Below, one piece after another: positions 17,555-29,302 of a stretch of DNA of 57,427 bases. Made by a program: the position numbers and the translations under genes. The stretch spans positions 1 to 57,427 of the forward strand of contig QCMN01000006.1 in NCBI GenBank assembly GCA_003213715.1, read 5' to 3'. Numbering within the stretch: the first letter of the stretch is position 1; each line of letters begins with the position of its first letter. The notes beneath the pieces were generated by a model. That model was not told the origin of the DNA. It made no database searches and saw nothing but the letters and a program-made list of their open reading frames with translations. The stretch is from Pelagibacteraceae bacterium AG-422-B15. Its GTDB lineage: Bacteria; Pseudomonadota; Alphaproteobacteria; Pelagibacterales; AG-422-B15.

Positions 17555-17589
17555 TTTATAAGACGCCTTTTTTTAGACAAAAAGATAAG

Positions 17590-17613
17590 CTTAATCTTTA
17601 AATTAAGATTAGG
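17590..17613 (+). other. Hairpin between pal and cpoB
   Basis: CTTAATCTT and AAGATTAGG form a 9-bp stem (one G-U pair) around a six-base TAAATT loop, 35 bases after the pal stop and 13 bases before the cpoB start. No U-run follows, so termination is unlikely. It may set the stability of the abundant pal message relative to cpoB. Confidence 0.45.
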
Positions 17614-17626
17614 TCTGATTAATTTA

Positions 17627-18661
17627 ATGCTCAAAAGAATTCAATTTATTTTCTTTTTTATTCTTATCTCTTTAGTACAGATTGTTCATGTTCAATCTGA
17701 AGAACTAGATGTAGATCAGTTGTTGCAAAAATTGGACTCAATTGAAAGCAGAATAAAGGTTCTTGAAAAGGCAACATTTAGCAAAACGACCTCTGGCGTT
17801 GGCAATAATGTAAGTCTTGATGATTACCAATCAATTATTACAAAACAATCTATTCAGATAGCTGAATTACAAAATGAAGTTCAATCACTGACAGCAAAAA
17901 TCGAAGAAATGATATTTACAATGCAATCTACAGTGAATAATTTTAATACATTTAGAGAAGATACTGAATTTAGGTTTATCGATATAAATTCTAAAACTGA
18001 AAGTATAGAAAAAAACCAATTATCTATGGCATTACCCAATAATGAAACACAAACTAATAACTTAGTAGGTAACACGAGTGGGGAAGTAAATTTAGAACCT
18101 CAGTCACTTGGAACAATAAATGTGTCTTCAGAAGAGGAGTTGTCTGCTTCTCCATTTGAAATCAAAAAAGTTGATGAAGAAGAAGAGCAAGAAATTATAG
18201 ATACCATTTCTCAGGATAATATTGTCGCTTTTGAAGAACAAGAAATTGTACTAGCGGTGCTGCCTGAAGGAGATGAAAAAGGTCAATATGAATACGCAAT
18301 GGGTCTTCTCAAGCAAGGTGACTATGAACTTGCTGAAAAAGCATTTCAAGAATTTATGACTGTCGGAAATGATTCCAGTCTTTTAAGCAACGCAAACTTC
18401 TGGTTAGCAGAAACTTATTATGTTAGAGAAAATTATAAAGACGCAGCTAAAAATTATTTAAGCCTATACCAAGTTTATCCAAACTCAAAGAAAGCCGCAG
18501 ATGCACTTTTAAAACTTGGAATATCTTTAGTAAATATGGACCAAAAAGAACAAGGGTGTGTAACTTTTATACAATTAAAGGACACCTATCCAAACGCGAA
18601 TACTGCTGTATTAGACAGGGGTAAATTAGAAATCGAAAAAAATGGCTGTGAAATTAGTTAA
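17627..18661 (+). CDS. cpoB: CpoB/YbgF, Tol-Pal associated periplasmic TPR protein
   Basis: 344 residues. A signal peptide (residues 1-25, ending VHVQS) is followed by coiled-coil stretches (residues ~28-50 and 65-125), an acidic linker, and a C-terminal tetratricopeptide domain from about residue 225: EYAMGLLKQGDYELAEKAFQ, then ANFWLAETYYVRENYKDAAK and KAADALLKLGISLVNM. This is the coiled-coil plus TPR layout of CpoB, which coordinates Tol with peptidoglycan synthesis. It overlaps tilS by 20 bases. Confidence 0.9.
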   Translation: MLKRIQFIFFFILISLVQIVHVQSEELDVDQLLQKLDSIESRIKVLEKATFSKTTSGVGNNVSLDDYQSIITKQSIQIAELQNEVQSLTAKIEEMIFTMQSTVNNFNTFREDTEFRFIDINSKTESIEKNQLSMALPNNETQTNNLVGNTSGEVNLEPQSLGTINVSSEEELSASPFEIKKVDEEEEQEIIDTISQDNIVAFEEQEIVLAVLPEGDEKGQYEYAMGLLKQGDYELAEKAFQEFMTVGNDSSLLSNANFWLAETYYVRENYKDAAKNYLSLYQVYPNSKKAADALLKLGISLVNMDQKEQGCVTFIQLKDTYPNANTAVLDRGKLEIEKNGCEIS

Positions 18662-19727
18662 GCCAATTAATCATAAAAAAGTCGTAAAAATAACTAATCA
18701 AGATTTCGAAGCAAAGATGAGAGAACTTCGAGTTAATTCAGATATTGCCGTAGCAGTTTCTGGTGGTCCAGATAGTTTAGCGCTCATGCATTTGTCTAAT
18801 AGATATGCATCAAATAATAATATTAATTTAACTGTATTAAGTATTGATCATGGAATTAGAGCAGAGTCATCAAAAGAAATTGTATGGTTAAAAAAAGTCG
18901 CAAAAAAGAATAAAATTAACTTCTACTCAACTAAATTAAAAAAAAAGATCAACAGCTCGAATACCCTTTCCAAGGCAAGGACACTTCGCTATGAGGCCTT
19001 ATCAAAATATTGTAACAAGAAAAAAATTAAATTCTTATTAACAGCTCATCATCTTGATGACGAAATAGAAAATTTTTTAATGAGATTAATAAGGGGCAGT
19101 GGTGTAAAAGGACTTTCATCATTAAAAGTAAAATCTAGATATAAGAATACAAAGTTAATTTTAGTTAGGCCATTACTCGAGTACTCAAAAAAATCTCTTG
19201 TTGCGTATTTATCTGAGCAAAAGCAAGTTTATATAAACGACAGAACGAATTATAATAATAAGTATGATAGGTCTCGTATTCGAAAGTTATCTCAACAATT
19301 AATACATGAAGGTCTCAGTAAAGTTAGGTTTAAAAACGTATTAAAGAATTTAAAAAGCGCAGATACCGCAATTAATACTGCAGTTAGTAATTACCTAGAA
19401 GAACAAGTAAAACTCAATCAAAAGAAAATTATTAGTTTTAAGTCTCAGCAATTTATAAACTTACCCGAAGAAATTCAACATAGAGTACTTGTAAAACTGT
19501 GCAGATTTGCTGGAAAAAGCAATAAAGTGCCTAGATCGCGATCAGTACAAGAATTGATAAATTCAATTGTGAAAGAAAAAAGCTTTAAGCGTACATTAAA
19601 TAGTTGCACATTTGTTGGGCAGAAGGGAGTGGTAAATATTCATTCTGAGAACAACATATCTAAACCTAATAAGACTAAAAATTTGGCCATTTCTAAAAAT
19701 TGGACAAAATTTATCGAGCATTACTAG
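18642..19727 (+). CDS. tilS: tRNA(Ile)-lysidine synthase TilS
   Basis: 361 residues. The PP-loop ATPase motif AVSGGPDSLALMHL is near residue 39, with the SIDHGIRAES block and the TAHHLDDEIENFLMRLIRGSG block near residue 131, both diagnostic of TilS. The enzyme puts lysidine at C34 of tRNA-Ile(CAU) so it reads AUA codons, which should be frequent in this AT-rich genome. The start overlaps cpoB by 20 bases, so translation is probably coupled. The C-terminal domain is short and lysine-rich. Confidence 0.93.
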   Translation: MAVKLVKPINHKKVVKITNQDFEAKMRELRVNSDIAVAVSGGPDSLALMHLSNRYASNNNINLTVLSIDHGIRAESSKEIVWLKKVAKKNKINFYSTKLKKKINSSNTLSKARTLRYEALSKYCNKKKIKFLLTAHHLDDEIENFLMRLIRGSGVKGLSSLKVKSRYKNTKLILVRPLLEYSKKSLVAYLSEQKQVYINDRTNYNNKYDRSRIRKLSQQLIHEGLSKVRFKNVLKNLKSADTAINTAVSNYLEEQVKLNQKKIISFKSQQFINLPEEIQHRVLVKLCRFAGKSNKVPRSRSVQELINSIVKEKSFKRTLNSCTFVGQKGVVNIHSENNISKPNKTKNLAISKNWTKFIEHY

Positions 19728-19819
19728 ACTAAGCTATTGAATATAATGTTAAATTTTATTGATATATTTTCTTGTATGCTGAAAAATAGTAATTATCTAA
19801 TAATATCAATATCTTTATT

Positions 19820-21733
19820 ATGATGAATTTGCGAAATATAGTTCTTTGGCTCTTTATTGCTTTAATCGTTTTTGGACTGTTTAATTTATTTAGCAACACT
19901 AGCGGTGACAGAAATACTGTTGATTTAACGTACTCACAATTTTTAGATGAAGTTGAAGCAGGCTCAATTAAAGATGTAATTATTCGAGGTAATAATATCA
20001 ACGGAGCTTTTGAAGATGGTAGATCTTTTAAAACTTATGCCGCTAATGACCCAACACTCGTTGATAGACTTAATGATAGAGGTGTAAACATATCAGCTGC
20101 ACCACTAGACGACGGTTATCCGTCACTTCTTGGAGTTTTAATTTCCTGGTTCCCAATGCTCTTGCTTATTGGTGTATGGATTTTTTTCATGCGTCAGATG
20201 CAAGGTGGAAGAGGAGGAGCAATGGGGTTTGGAAGATCCAAGGCCAAATTACTAACTGAAAATAAAAATAAAGTTACTTTTAATGATGTAGCTGGAATAG
20301 ATGAAGCAAAAGAAGAGCTTGTTGAAATTGTTGAGTTTTTAAAGGATCCAAGAAAATTTCAAAAACTTGGCGGTAGGATTCCAAAAGGTGCCTTACTAAT
20401 TGGCCCTCCAGGAACAGGAAAGACATTGCTTGCTAGAGCTGTAGCAGGGGAGGCCGGTGTACCTTTTTTTACAATCTCGGGTTCTGATTTTGTTGAAATG
20501 TTTGTTGGTGTTGGAGCATCTCGAGTTAGGGATATGTTCGAGCAAGGAAGAAGAAATGCGCCATGCATAATTTTCATTGATGAAATTGATGCTGTTGGAA
20601 GAAGCCGTGGAGCAGGCCTTGGTGGTGGTAATGATGAGAGAGAACAGACACTTAATCAGATTTTAGTTGAGATGGACGGATTTGATACTCAGGAAGGTAT
20701 TATTTTGGTTGCCGCGACTAACAGACCAGATGTACTTGATCCTGCCCTATTAAGACCAGGTCGTTTTGACAGACAGGTTGTTGTTCCTAATCCAGATATC
20801 TTAGGCAGAGAAGCAATTCTGAAAGTTCATATTAAAAAAATCTCTGTCGCGCCTGATGTAGATATTAGAACAATAGCAAGGGGAACACCTGGTTTTTCTG
20901 GTGCTGATCTAGCTAACATTGTAAATGAAGCAGCATTGTTGGCAGCAAGAAAAAATAAGAAAATTGTTACTATGGTAGATTTTGAGGAAGCAAAAGATAA
21001 GGTAATGATGGGGTCTGAAAGAAGATCTCTTGTTATGAGTCAAGAAGAAAAAGAACTTACCGCTTACCATGAAGGAGGTCACGCTGTTGTTGCATTAAAT
21101 CAATCTGCATCAGATCCAATACATAAAGCTACAATAATACCAAGAGGTAGAGCCCTTGGAATGGTGATGAGGCTGCCCGAAAGAGACCAATTATCTTTAC
21201 CTAGGGAAAAAATGTTAGCAGACATCACAGTTGCTATGGGCGGTAGAGTTGCTGAAGAAATAATCTTTGGTGACAAAAAAGTTACTTCTGGTGCTTCATC
21301 AGATATCGAAATGGCAACTAAGATGGCTAGAAATATGGTTACTAAATTTGGAATGAGCGAAAAATTAGGACCATTACAATATGGTGAAAATGAGGAAGAA
21401 GTATTTTTAGGAAGATCAGTACAGAGACATCAAAATGTGTCTGAGGAAACAGCCAAACTTATAGATTCAGAGATCAGGCAAATTGTTGATAGCTGTTATG
21501 ATTTAGCAAAGAAAATTTTAAATGAAAAAATAGACGATTTGCATGCTCTTGCAAAAGGTTTAATTGAATACGAAACTTTAAATGGAGATGAAATAACTAC
21601 ATTATTAAAAGAGGGTAAGATCGACAGATCCAATCCTGAAGAAGAGATTAATAATGCCGGACCGTCTGTACCTAAAAGTGGTAAATCAGCTCCCGTTGGT
21701 CCTAGTTTCAAGCCGAAACCTCAAACAAGTTAA
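19820..21733 (+). CDS. ftsH: FtsH, membrane ATP-dependent zinc metalloprotease
   Basis: 637 residues. Two transmembrane segments (residues ~5-24 and 99-122) flank the periplasmic domain. The AAA module shows Walker A GPPGTGKT near residue 194, Walker [13 protein letters not shown] near residue 249 and the second-region-of-homology [20 protein letters not shown]. The zinc motif is HEGGH near residue 418. FtsH degrades misassembled membrane proteins and RpoH, whose gene is also in the window (25424-26317). The 92-bp gap after tilS suggests its own promoter. The order tilS-ftsH-folP-glmM is widespread in proteobacteria. Confidence 0.97.
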   Translation: MMNLRNIVLWLFIALIVFGLFNLFSNTSGDRNTVDLTYSQFLDEVEAGSIKDVIIRGNNINGAFEDGRSFKTYAANDPTLVDRLNDRGVNISAAPLDDGYPSLLGVLISWFPMLLLIGVWIFFMRQMQGGRGGAMGFGRSKAKLLTENKNKVTFNDVAGIDEAKEELVEIVEFLKDPRKFQKLGGRIPKGALLIGPPGTGKTLLARAVAGEAGVPFFTISGSDFVEMFVGVGASRVRDMFEQGRRNAPCIIFIDEIDAVGRSRGAGLGGGNDEREQTLNQILVEMDGFDTQEGIILVAATNRPDVLDPALLRPGRFDRQVVVPNPDILGREAILKVHIKKISVAPDVDIRTIARGTPGFSGADLANIVNEAALLAARKNKKIVTMVDFEEAKDKVMMGSERRSLVMSQEEKELTAYHEGGHAVVALNQSASDPIHKATIIPRGRALGMVMRLPERDQLSLPREKMLADITVAMGGRVAEEIIFGDKKVTSGASSDIEMATKMARNMVTKFGMSEKLGPLQYGENEEEVFLGRSVQRHQNVSEETAKLIDSEIRQIVDSCYDLAKKILNEKIDDLHALAKGLIEYETLNGDEITTLLKEGKIDRSNPEEEINNAGPSVPKSGKSAPVGPSFKPKPQTS

Positions 21734-21742
21734 CTAATTACA

Positions 21743-22798
21743 GTGTCCCTTGTGCGTAATTCGAATAGATATTACGTGCGACCAATATTTAGTAAAATAA
21801 AAACAAAAGATTCACTTTTTCTTGGGTCCTCCAAATTATTCTTTAATGAAATTGAATTAATAACAAGAGGCAAAACCAAGACTCGATCAAAGTTTCTAAA
21901 AATTAATGAAATAAAATTTTTGGAACCTGACATTCAGAGAGACATAAATAAAAGAATTTCAAATATTACAAAGAAAAGAAAAAAATTAGGAAAGTTTAAC
22001 TTTGAAAGATCACTTGTGATGGGTATTCTTAATGTAACGCCTGATAGCTTTTTTGACGGCGGAAAATATTTATTACACGATAATGCAATTGAGCAGTTTA
22101 AAAAACTAATTAAAGAAGGCGCAGATATCATTGATATTGGCGGAGAGTCAACAAGGCCTGGATCAAAAGAAATTACAGTTAATGAGGAAATTAGCCGAAT
22201 TATTCCAATAATTTCTCAAATCAGAAAAAAATATAAGAAAGTATTTATCTCGGTAGATACAAGAAAATCTCAAGTTATGAAAGAAGCATGTAAATTTAAT
22301 ATAAATCTAATAAATGATGTTTCAGGACTGAGATTTGATAAAAACTCAAAAAAATTTTTAAACTCGAATAAAATTCCTTTTGTTTTAATGCATTCAATTT
22401 CAACTCCTGAAAAGATGCAAAAAAATATAAAGTACAAAGATGTACTTCTTGATATTTATGATTTCTTTGAGAAGCAAATCAGTCTATGCGAGAAAAATGG
22501 CATATCTAAAAGCCGAATTATAATAGACCCTGGAATTGGTTTTGGTAAAACTTTGCAACAAAATTTGAAACTAATTTCAAACATCGCATTATTTCATTCT
22601 TTGGGCCTTCCTGTGTTATTGGGAAGCTCTCGAAAAAGTTTTATTGGTAAGATTGAAAAAAATGAATTATACGAAGATCGATTAGGCGGTTCAATAGCAA
22701 CGGTTATGCATGGACTAGCTGAAGGAGTTCAAATATTTAGGGTGCACGATGTTTACGCAACAAAACAATCAATTAAGGTTTATTCTAAAATAAAATGA
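21743..22798 (+). CDS. folP: Dihydropteroate synthase
   Basis: 351 residues from a GTG at 21743. It condenses 6-hydroxymethyl-dihydropterin pyrophosphate with p-aminobenzoate. The catalytic domain begins near residue 90 with VMGILNVTPDSFFDGGKY, then GADIIDIGGESTRPGSKEI, NDVSGL and PVLLGSSRKSFIG. The first ~85 residues are a basic, otherwise featureless extension, longer than in E. coli FolP (about 280 residues) but seen in alphaproteobacterial homologues. It lies 9 bp after ftsH and overlaps glmM by four bases. Confidence 0.95.
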   Translation: MSLVRNSNRYYVRPIFSKIKTKDSLFLGSSKLFFNEIELITRGKTKTRSKFLKINEIKFLEPDIQRDINKRISNITKKRKKLGKFNFERSLVMGILNVTPDSFFDGGKYLLHDNAIEQFKKLIKEGADIIDIGGESTRPGSKEITVNEEISRIIPIISQIRKKYKKVFISVDTRKSQVMKEACKFNINLINDVSGLRFDKNSKKFLNSNKIPFVLMHSISTPEKMQKNIKYKDVLLDIYDFFEKQISLCEKNGISKSRIIIDPGIGFGKTLQQNLKLISNIALFHSLGLPVLLGSSRKSFIGKIEKNELYEDRLGGSIATVMHGLAEGVQIFRVHDVYATKQSIKVYSKIK

Positions 22799-24126
22799 AA
22801 AAGTTTTTTGGAACAGATGGAGTAAGAGCAAGTTCAAATAGTCAAAAACTTAATGGCCTAACGCTTATGAAGCTCGGAATGGCACTAGGTAAACATTTTA
22901 CTGTTGGAGAACATCGTCACAAAGTTGTTATTGGTAAAGATACAAGACTATCAGGTTATATGATTGAACAAGCATTAACCTCTGGATTATTATCTATGGG
23001 AATGGATGTCTTTCTTTTTGGGCCCATACCTACACCCGCAGTTGCAATGTTGACAAAATCTATGCGAGCAGACTTAGGAATAATGATAACTGCTTCACAC
23101 AACCAATATCAAGATAATGGTATTAAAATATTTGATAAAAATGGAAATAAATTATCAGACAAAACTGAAATTGAAATAGAGCATCTTATGGAGTCTGAAT
23201 TGGAAAATTCATTAGCGGGTCCAGAAAAAATAGGCAGAGCAAAAAGACTCGAAGATGCAAATGGTAGATATATAGAATTCCTAAAAGGTACTTTTCCTAA
23301 ATCACAACGGCTTGATGGTCTTAAAATTGTAATAGATTGTGCAAATGGGGCTTCTTATATTTCTGCACCTTTAATTTTATGGGAGCTTGGTGCAGAAGTT
23401 ATTCAAATAGCTACTCAACCAAATGGAACTAATATAAATTTTGAATGTGGGTCTACTAATACCAATAAACTTGCTAAAAAAGTATTAGAGGAGAAGGCTG
23501 ATATTGGTATTGCCTTAGATGGCGATGGCGATCGATTGGCTGTTATTGATGAAAAAGGACATTTAGTCAATGGTGACCAGATACTGGCATTACTAGCTAT
23601 TGAAATGTCAAAAGATAAAAAATTAAAAAATAATAATGTAGTTGGTACTTCAATGGCAAACATGGGCTTAGAAACTTTATTAAAGAAACATAACATTGGG
23701 TTAATCAGGACAAAAGTTGGTGATCGATATGTAAAGGAAAAAATGATTTCAGAAGATTTAAATTTAGGCGGTGAACAATCTGGACATATAATTTTACGTG
23801 ATTTTACTTCATCAGGAGATGGAATAGTAGTTGCTCTTCAAGTTCTATCTATCTTAAATAGAAAAAAAGGAAAAGCCAGTGACTGCCTTCATTTATTCAG
23901 TCCTCTACCACAAAACCTCATTAATTTCTCCGTAAAAGAAAGAAATATTTTAGATCACGAGGATACGAAATTATTTATCAAATCTTGTGAAGAAAAAGTT
24001 TCAGAAGACGGAAGAATCGTAGTTAGAATGTCTGGTACTGAACCTCTTTTAAGAGTTATGATTGAAAGTGGAAATCAGCATACAATTGATGAATTAACTG
24101 AAAGCGTAACAAAATATTTTTCATAA
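22795..24126 (+). CDS. glmM: Phosphoglucosamine mutase
   Basis: 443 residues. It interconverts glucosamine-6-phosphate and glucosamine-1-phosphate for peptidoglycan and LPS. FFGTDGVRA at the N-terminus, the catalytic phosphoserine motif ITASHNQYQDNGIKIF near residue 99, the metal-binding DGDGDRL near residue 241 and the C-terminal RMSGTEPLLRVMIE phosphate site are intact. It overlaps folP by the ATGA tetranucleotide, so the ftsH-folP-glmM unit is likely a single transcript. Confidence 0.97.
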   Translation: MKKFFGTDGVRASSNSQKLNGLTLMKLGMALGKHFTVGEHRHKVVIGKDTRLSGYMIEQALTSGLLSMGMDVFLFGPIPTPAVAMLTKSMRADLGIMITASHNQYQDNGIKIFDKNGNKLSDKTEIEIEHLMESELENSLAGPEKIGRAKRLEDANGRYIEFLKGTFPKSQRLDGLKIVIDCANGASYISAPLILWELGAEVIQIATQPNGTNINFECGSTNTNKLAKKVLEEKADIGIALDGDGDRLAVIDEKGHLVNGDQILALLAIEMSKDKKLKNNNVVGTSMANMGLETLLKKHNIGLIRTKVGDRYVKEKMISEDLNLGGEQSGHIILRDFTSSGDGIVVALQVLSILNRKKGKASDCLHLFSPLPQNLINFSVKERNILDHEDTKLFIKSCEEKVSEDGRIVVRMSGTEPLLRVMIESGNQHTIDELTESVTKYFS

Positions 24127-24140
24127 AATAAAGGCATTAA

Positions 24141-26317
<2,177 letters not shown>

Positions 26318-26348
26318 AATATGGTTACTTTTTTCTAGAAATCAATGT

Positions 26349-27320
26349 TCAGCTTTTAATTGAATTTACCAATTTGCTCAAGTAATCCGGCATAACAGAC
26401 TGAAAATGAAGCATTTTTTCTTTTTTAGGATGAAGAAACCCAAGAGATTGCGCATGCAGAGCCTGTCCTGGCAACATTTTAATCGATTGAACCGTGCTTT
26501 CTGAAAGTGATTTTAGTTTACTTTGAGGCGATCGCCCATAAGTACGGTCTCCTATGAGTGGATTTCCCTTTTCTGTTAGATGCACTCTTATTTGATGAGT
26601 TCTTCCGGTTTCTAAGCGACATTCTAATACTGTGGCAACAATTTGATTTTTTTTGTTCTTTAAATTTTCAAGTGTCTTGTAATGAGTGATAGCAACCTTA
26701 CCTCTACTCACAGAACTCATCATTTTTGTTCTATTTCTATTACTTCTAGATAAGAGTGACTTAATTTTTCCATTTGCTGGTGAGATTTTGTTCCAGCATA
26801 CAGCAATATAAACTCTTTCGATAGAGTGAGCAGCAAATTGGTCTGATAAATGTTTATGGGTAAAATCATTTTTAGCTATTACAACCAGTCCACTCGTATC
26901 TTTATCAATTCGATGAACTATTCCTGGCCTTTGAGCATCACCTACAAATTTTAATTCATCTCCACAATGATTGATCAATGCATTAACAATTGTACCTGTC
27001 TTATTTCCAGCGCCGGGGTGCATTACAATACCTGCAGGTTTATTGATAACTATCAAATCCTTATCTTCATAAACAATATTTAATTTTATGTTTTCACCAA
27101 TTATTGGTGTCTCATTTGCTAATTTTATATTCACTGAAATATGATCGCCTAATGAGATCTTATAATCAGGATCTACAATATTATTATTTACTGTAATATT
27201 GGAGGACTTTATTAATTGAATTATTTTAGACCTACTAAATTCTTTCAAATTTAAAGCAATATATTTGTCTATACGTTGGCCTACTTGCTTCTTATGGTTG
27301 ACTTTATATTGATAGAACAT
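26349..27320 (-). CDS. rluD: 23S rRNA pseudouridine synthase RluD
   Basis: About 323 residues from the ATG at 27320; the frame is open seven codons further, but MFYQYKVNHKKQVGQRIDKY is the conserved start region. An S4 RNA-binding domain (residues ~14-65) is followed by the RluA-family catalytic domain with GIVHRIDKDTSGLVVIAKN, carrying the catalytic aspartate, then a TGRTHQIRVHL motif. It modifies helix 69 of 23S rRNA. Its start codon lies only 12 bp from the divergent small membrane-protein gene, so the two genes have overlapping promoter regions. Confidence 0.94.
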   Translation of the reverse strand: MFYQYKVNHKKQVGQRIDKYIALNLKEFSRSKIIQLIKSSNITVNNNIVDPDYKISLGDHISVNIKLANETPIIGENIKLNIVYEDKDLIVINKPAGIVMHPGAGNKTGTIVNALINHCGDELKFVGDAQRPGIVHRIDKDTSGLVVIAKNDFTHKHLSDQFAAHSIERVYIAVCWNKISPANGKIKSLLSRSNRNRTKMMSSVSRGKVAITHYKTLENLKNKKNQIVATVLECRLETGRTHQIRVHLTEKGNPLIGDRTYGRSPQSKLKSLSESTVQSIKMLPGQALHAQSLGFLHPKKEKMLHFQSVMPDYLSKLVNSIKS

Positions 27321-27332
27321 TATGAGATAACG

Positions 27333-27620
27333 ATGTACCAAAAAATTATGTTATTTATAGTTATATTTCTCGGAATTGTAATTTTAATTGGTACCACGAT
27401 TGTTATTACTACTATTATTGAGCGATCATACAAGATTGATTTTTTTACTTCCACTGATAATTCTGAGAAGGATATAAATATTGAAAAAAAATGTGATCTT
27501 GTGGGTGAAAAAACTAAAGTTATTTCTCTAAGTGAGGACAAATTAGCTATTATTTGTGAGGGTCGTATTGAGGTAATGAATTTATCTAATAATCAAGTAG
27601 AAAAAGTAGTTAACTACTAG
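27333..27620 (+). CDS. DUF6476-like single-pass membrane protein beside rluD
   Basis: 95 residues from the ATG at 27333, the best start because it places the membrane helix at the N-terminus (IMLFIVIFLGIVILIGTTIVITTI, residues ~5-28). A soluble tail follows with GEKTKVISLSEDKLAIICEG and a short strand-rich end. Alphaproteobacteria commonly carry a DUF6476 protein divergent from rluD, and the strand pattern fits. No function is known. Its 3' end overlaps the convergent betA by four bases. Confidence 0.65.
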   Translation: MYQKIMLFIVIFLGIVILIGTTIVITTIIERSYKIDFFTSTDNSEKDINIEKKCDLVGEKTKVISLSEDKLAIICEGRIEVMNLSNNQVEKVVNY

Positions 27621-29251
27621 CTTGCTCTATAAAAACTGGTCTCTACATCAGGTAAAGTTTCTTTTTTGAGGATGAGATCAGATGCCTTTTCAGCGATCAT
27701 CACAGTTGTTGCATTGAGATTTCCTGTAATGATATTTGGCATTATTGAAGCATCTACAACTCTTAAATTTTCAACCCCATAAACTTTGAGCTCTTCATCG
27801 ACAACAGATAACTCATCTTTTCCCATCTTGCATGTACAAGAAGGATGATAAGCAGTATCACCTTTATTTTTAATGAATTCATTTAAATCACCCTCAGAGC
27901 TTGAATTTATTCCAGGGTTAATTTCTTTTCCTCGATATTTATCAAAAGCTTTTTGATGAAAAATTTCCCTTGCAATTTTAATACCATCTCTCATTTCTTT
28001 TAAATCATGCTCTGTCTGCATATAATTAAACTGTATAGCGGGTGAAGCTGAGGGATTGTTTGACTTTAATTTGACATGTCCTCTACTTGTTGGCCTCATT
28101 GGTCCTACATGCGCTTGAAAAGAATGAGAGCTTGGAGATTGTCTTCCATGATCCAATACAAGCGATGGAAAGAAGTGATACTGAATATTAGGATAATCAA
28201 CCATATCATTACTTCTCACGAAGCCGCCTGTCTCTAAGTTTGAATATGATGCCACTCCAGATTTAAAAATAAACCACTCTATCCCTATGAATGCCATTCT
28301 TATTGGATTATATGATGTGTAAAGTGTAACGGGCTTTGTACACTCATATTGTAAATAAGTTTCAAGATGATCCTGTAAATTTTCACCTACACCTCTTAGG
28401 TCATGTTGAACAGAAATATCTAATTTTTTTAGTTCTTCAGCATTTCCTATACCTGAAAGCATTAGAAGTTGAGGTGAATTTATTGCTCCAGCTGATAATA
28501 TCACTTCATTTTCAGCATGTATTTTTTTTCTCTCTCTTCCTGTAGTACATTCAACCCCAACGGCTTTATTATTTTCAATGATAACTTTGTTTACTATTGT
28601 GTTTGTAATGACGGTAAGATTTCTTCTGTTAATAACTGGATGCAAGTAAGTTACACTTGTACTTTGTCTTCTGCCTCCATAAATAGTGGTGTCCATTAGA
28701 CCAAATCCCTCTTGCTTATATCCATTCATGTCATTATTTATCTCATAGCCGGCTTGTTCTGCCGCTTCTAGGTAGACTTTACTCAATTCATTGCCTTCCG
28801 AAGATCGAGATAGTTTTAAAGGACCGCTTTTATTCCTATAAGTTTCATCTAATCCTTCAATTGACTCTGATTTTTTAAAATACGGAAGAACATTATTATA
28901 ATTCCATGACTTAAGATCTTTTTGAGCCCAGTTTTCAAAATCCATTGGATTTCCTCTTACATGAACCATACCGTTGTGTGATGAACTTCCTCCCAACATC
29001 TTTCCTCTTGGGCAAAACATTTTTCTATTGTTCATGAACGGTTCAGGCTCAGTTTCGTATAAATAATTATATTTTGGGTCATGCATTGTGTATAATAAAG
29101 CTGCTGGCATTGAGGTTTTCCATGTTTTATCCGATGGACCTGACTCTATTAACAATACATTTATCTCTGGATCAGCTGAAAGTCTATTTGCCAGAACACA
29201 ACCCGCACTTCCGGCACCAATAATAATATAATTATAAGAATTAAATTGCAT
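27617..29251 (-). CDS. betA: GMC-family FAD oxidoreductase, probable choline dehydrogenase
   Basis: About 544 residues from the ATG at 29251; a TTG five codons upstream is rejected because a TATAAT box at 29275-29280 would place the transcript start almost on it. The FAD-binding motif YIIIGAGSAGCVLANRLS, RGKMLGGSSSHNGMVHVRGN, SAGAINSPQLLMLSGIG and the C-terminal HPSCTCKMG and NATTVMIAEKASDLIL regions are those of BetA. It would oxidise choline to betaine aldehyde and possibly on to glycine betaine at the membrane. No betB or betI is adjacent; the aldehyde dehydrogenase at 41297 may complement it. Other GMC alcohol dehydrogenases are closely similar, so the substrate is likely but not certain. 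Confidence 0.8.
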   Translation of the reverse strand: MQFNSYNYIIIGAGSAGCVLANRLSADPEINVLLIESGPSDKTWKTSMPAALLYTMHDPKYNYLYETEPEPFMNNRKMFCPRGKMLGGSSSHNGMVHVRGNPMDFENWAQKDLKSWNYNNVLPYFKKSESIEGLDETYRNKSGPLKLSRSSEGNELSKVYLEAAEQAGYEINNDMNGYKQEGFGLMDTTIYGGRRQSTSVTYLHPVINRRNLTVITNTIVNKVIIENNKAVGVECTTGRERKKIHAENEVILSAGAINSPQLLMLSGIGNAEELKKLDISVQHDLRGVGENLQDHLETYLQYECTKPVTLYTSYNPIRMAFIGIEWFIFKSGVASYSNLETGGFVRSNDMVDYPNIQYHFFPSLVLDHGRQSPSSHSFQAHVGPMRPTSRGHVKLKSNNPSASPAIQFNYMQTEHDLKEMRDGIKIAREIFHQKAFDKYRGKEINPGINSSSEGDLNEFIKNKGDTAYHPSCTCKMGKDELSVVDEELKVYGVENLRVVDASIMPNIITGNLNATTVMIAEKASDLILKKETLPDVETSFYRAS

Positions 29252-29274
29252 AACTAATTTTACCAAAGTTTGTA

Positions 29275-29302
29275 ATTATAGTACAACATAAGCTTATGTT
29301 AA
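29275..29302 (-). promoter_or_regulatory. betA promoter with 16-bp palindromic operator candidate
   Basis: On the minus strand TTAACA (29297-29302) and TATAAT (29275-29280) are separated by 16 bp, a good sigma-70-type promoter about 25 bp before the betA ATG. The spacer and -35 are covered by the perfect palindrome AACATAAGCTTATGTT (29285-29300). The same palindrome includes the ATG (29296) of the divergent DMT transporter. A repressor bound here would block both genes. The sequence features are direct; operator function is inferred. Confidence 0.5.
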
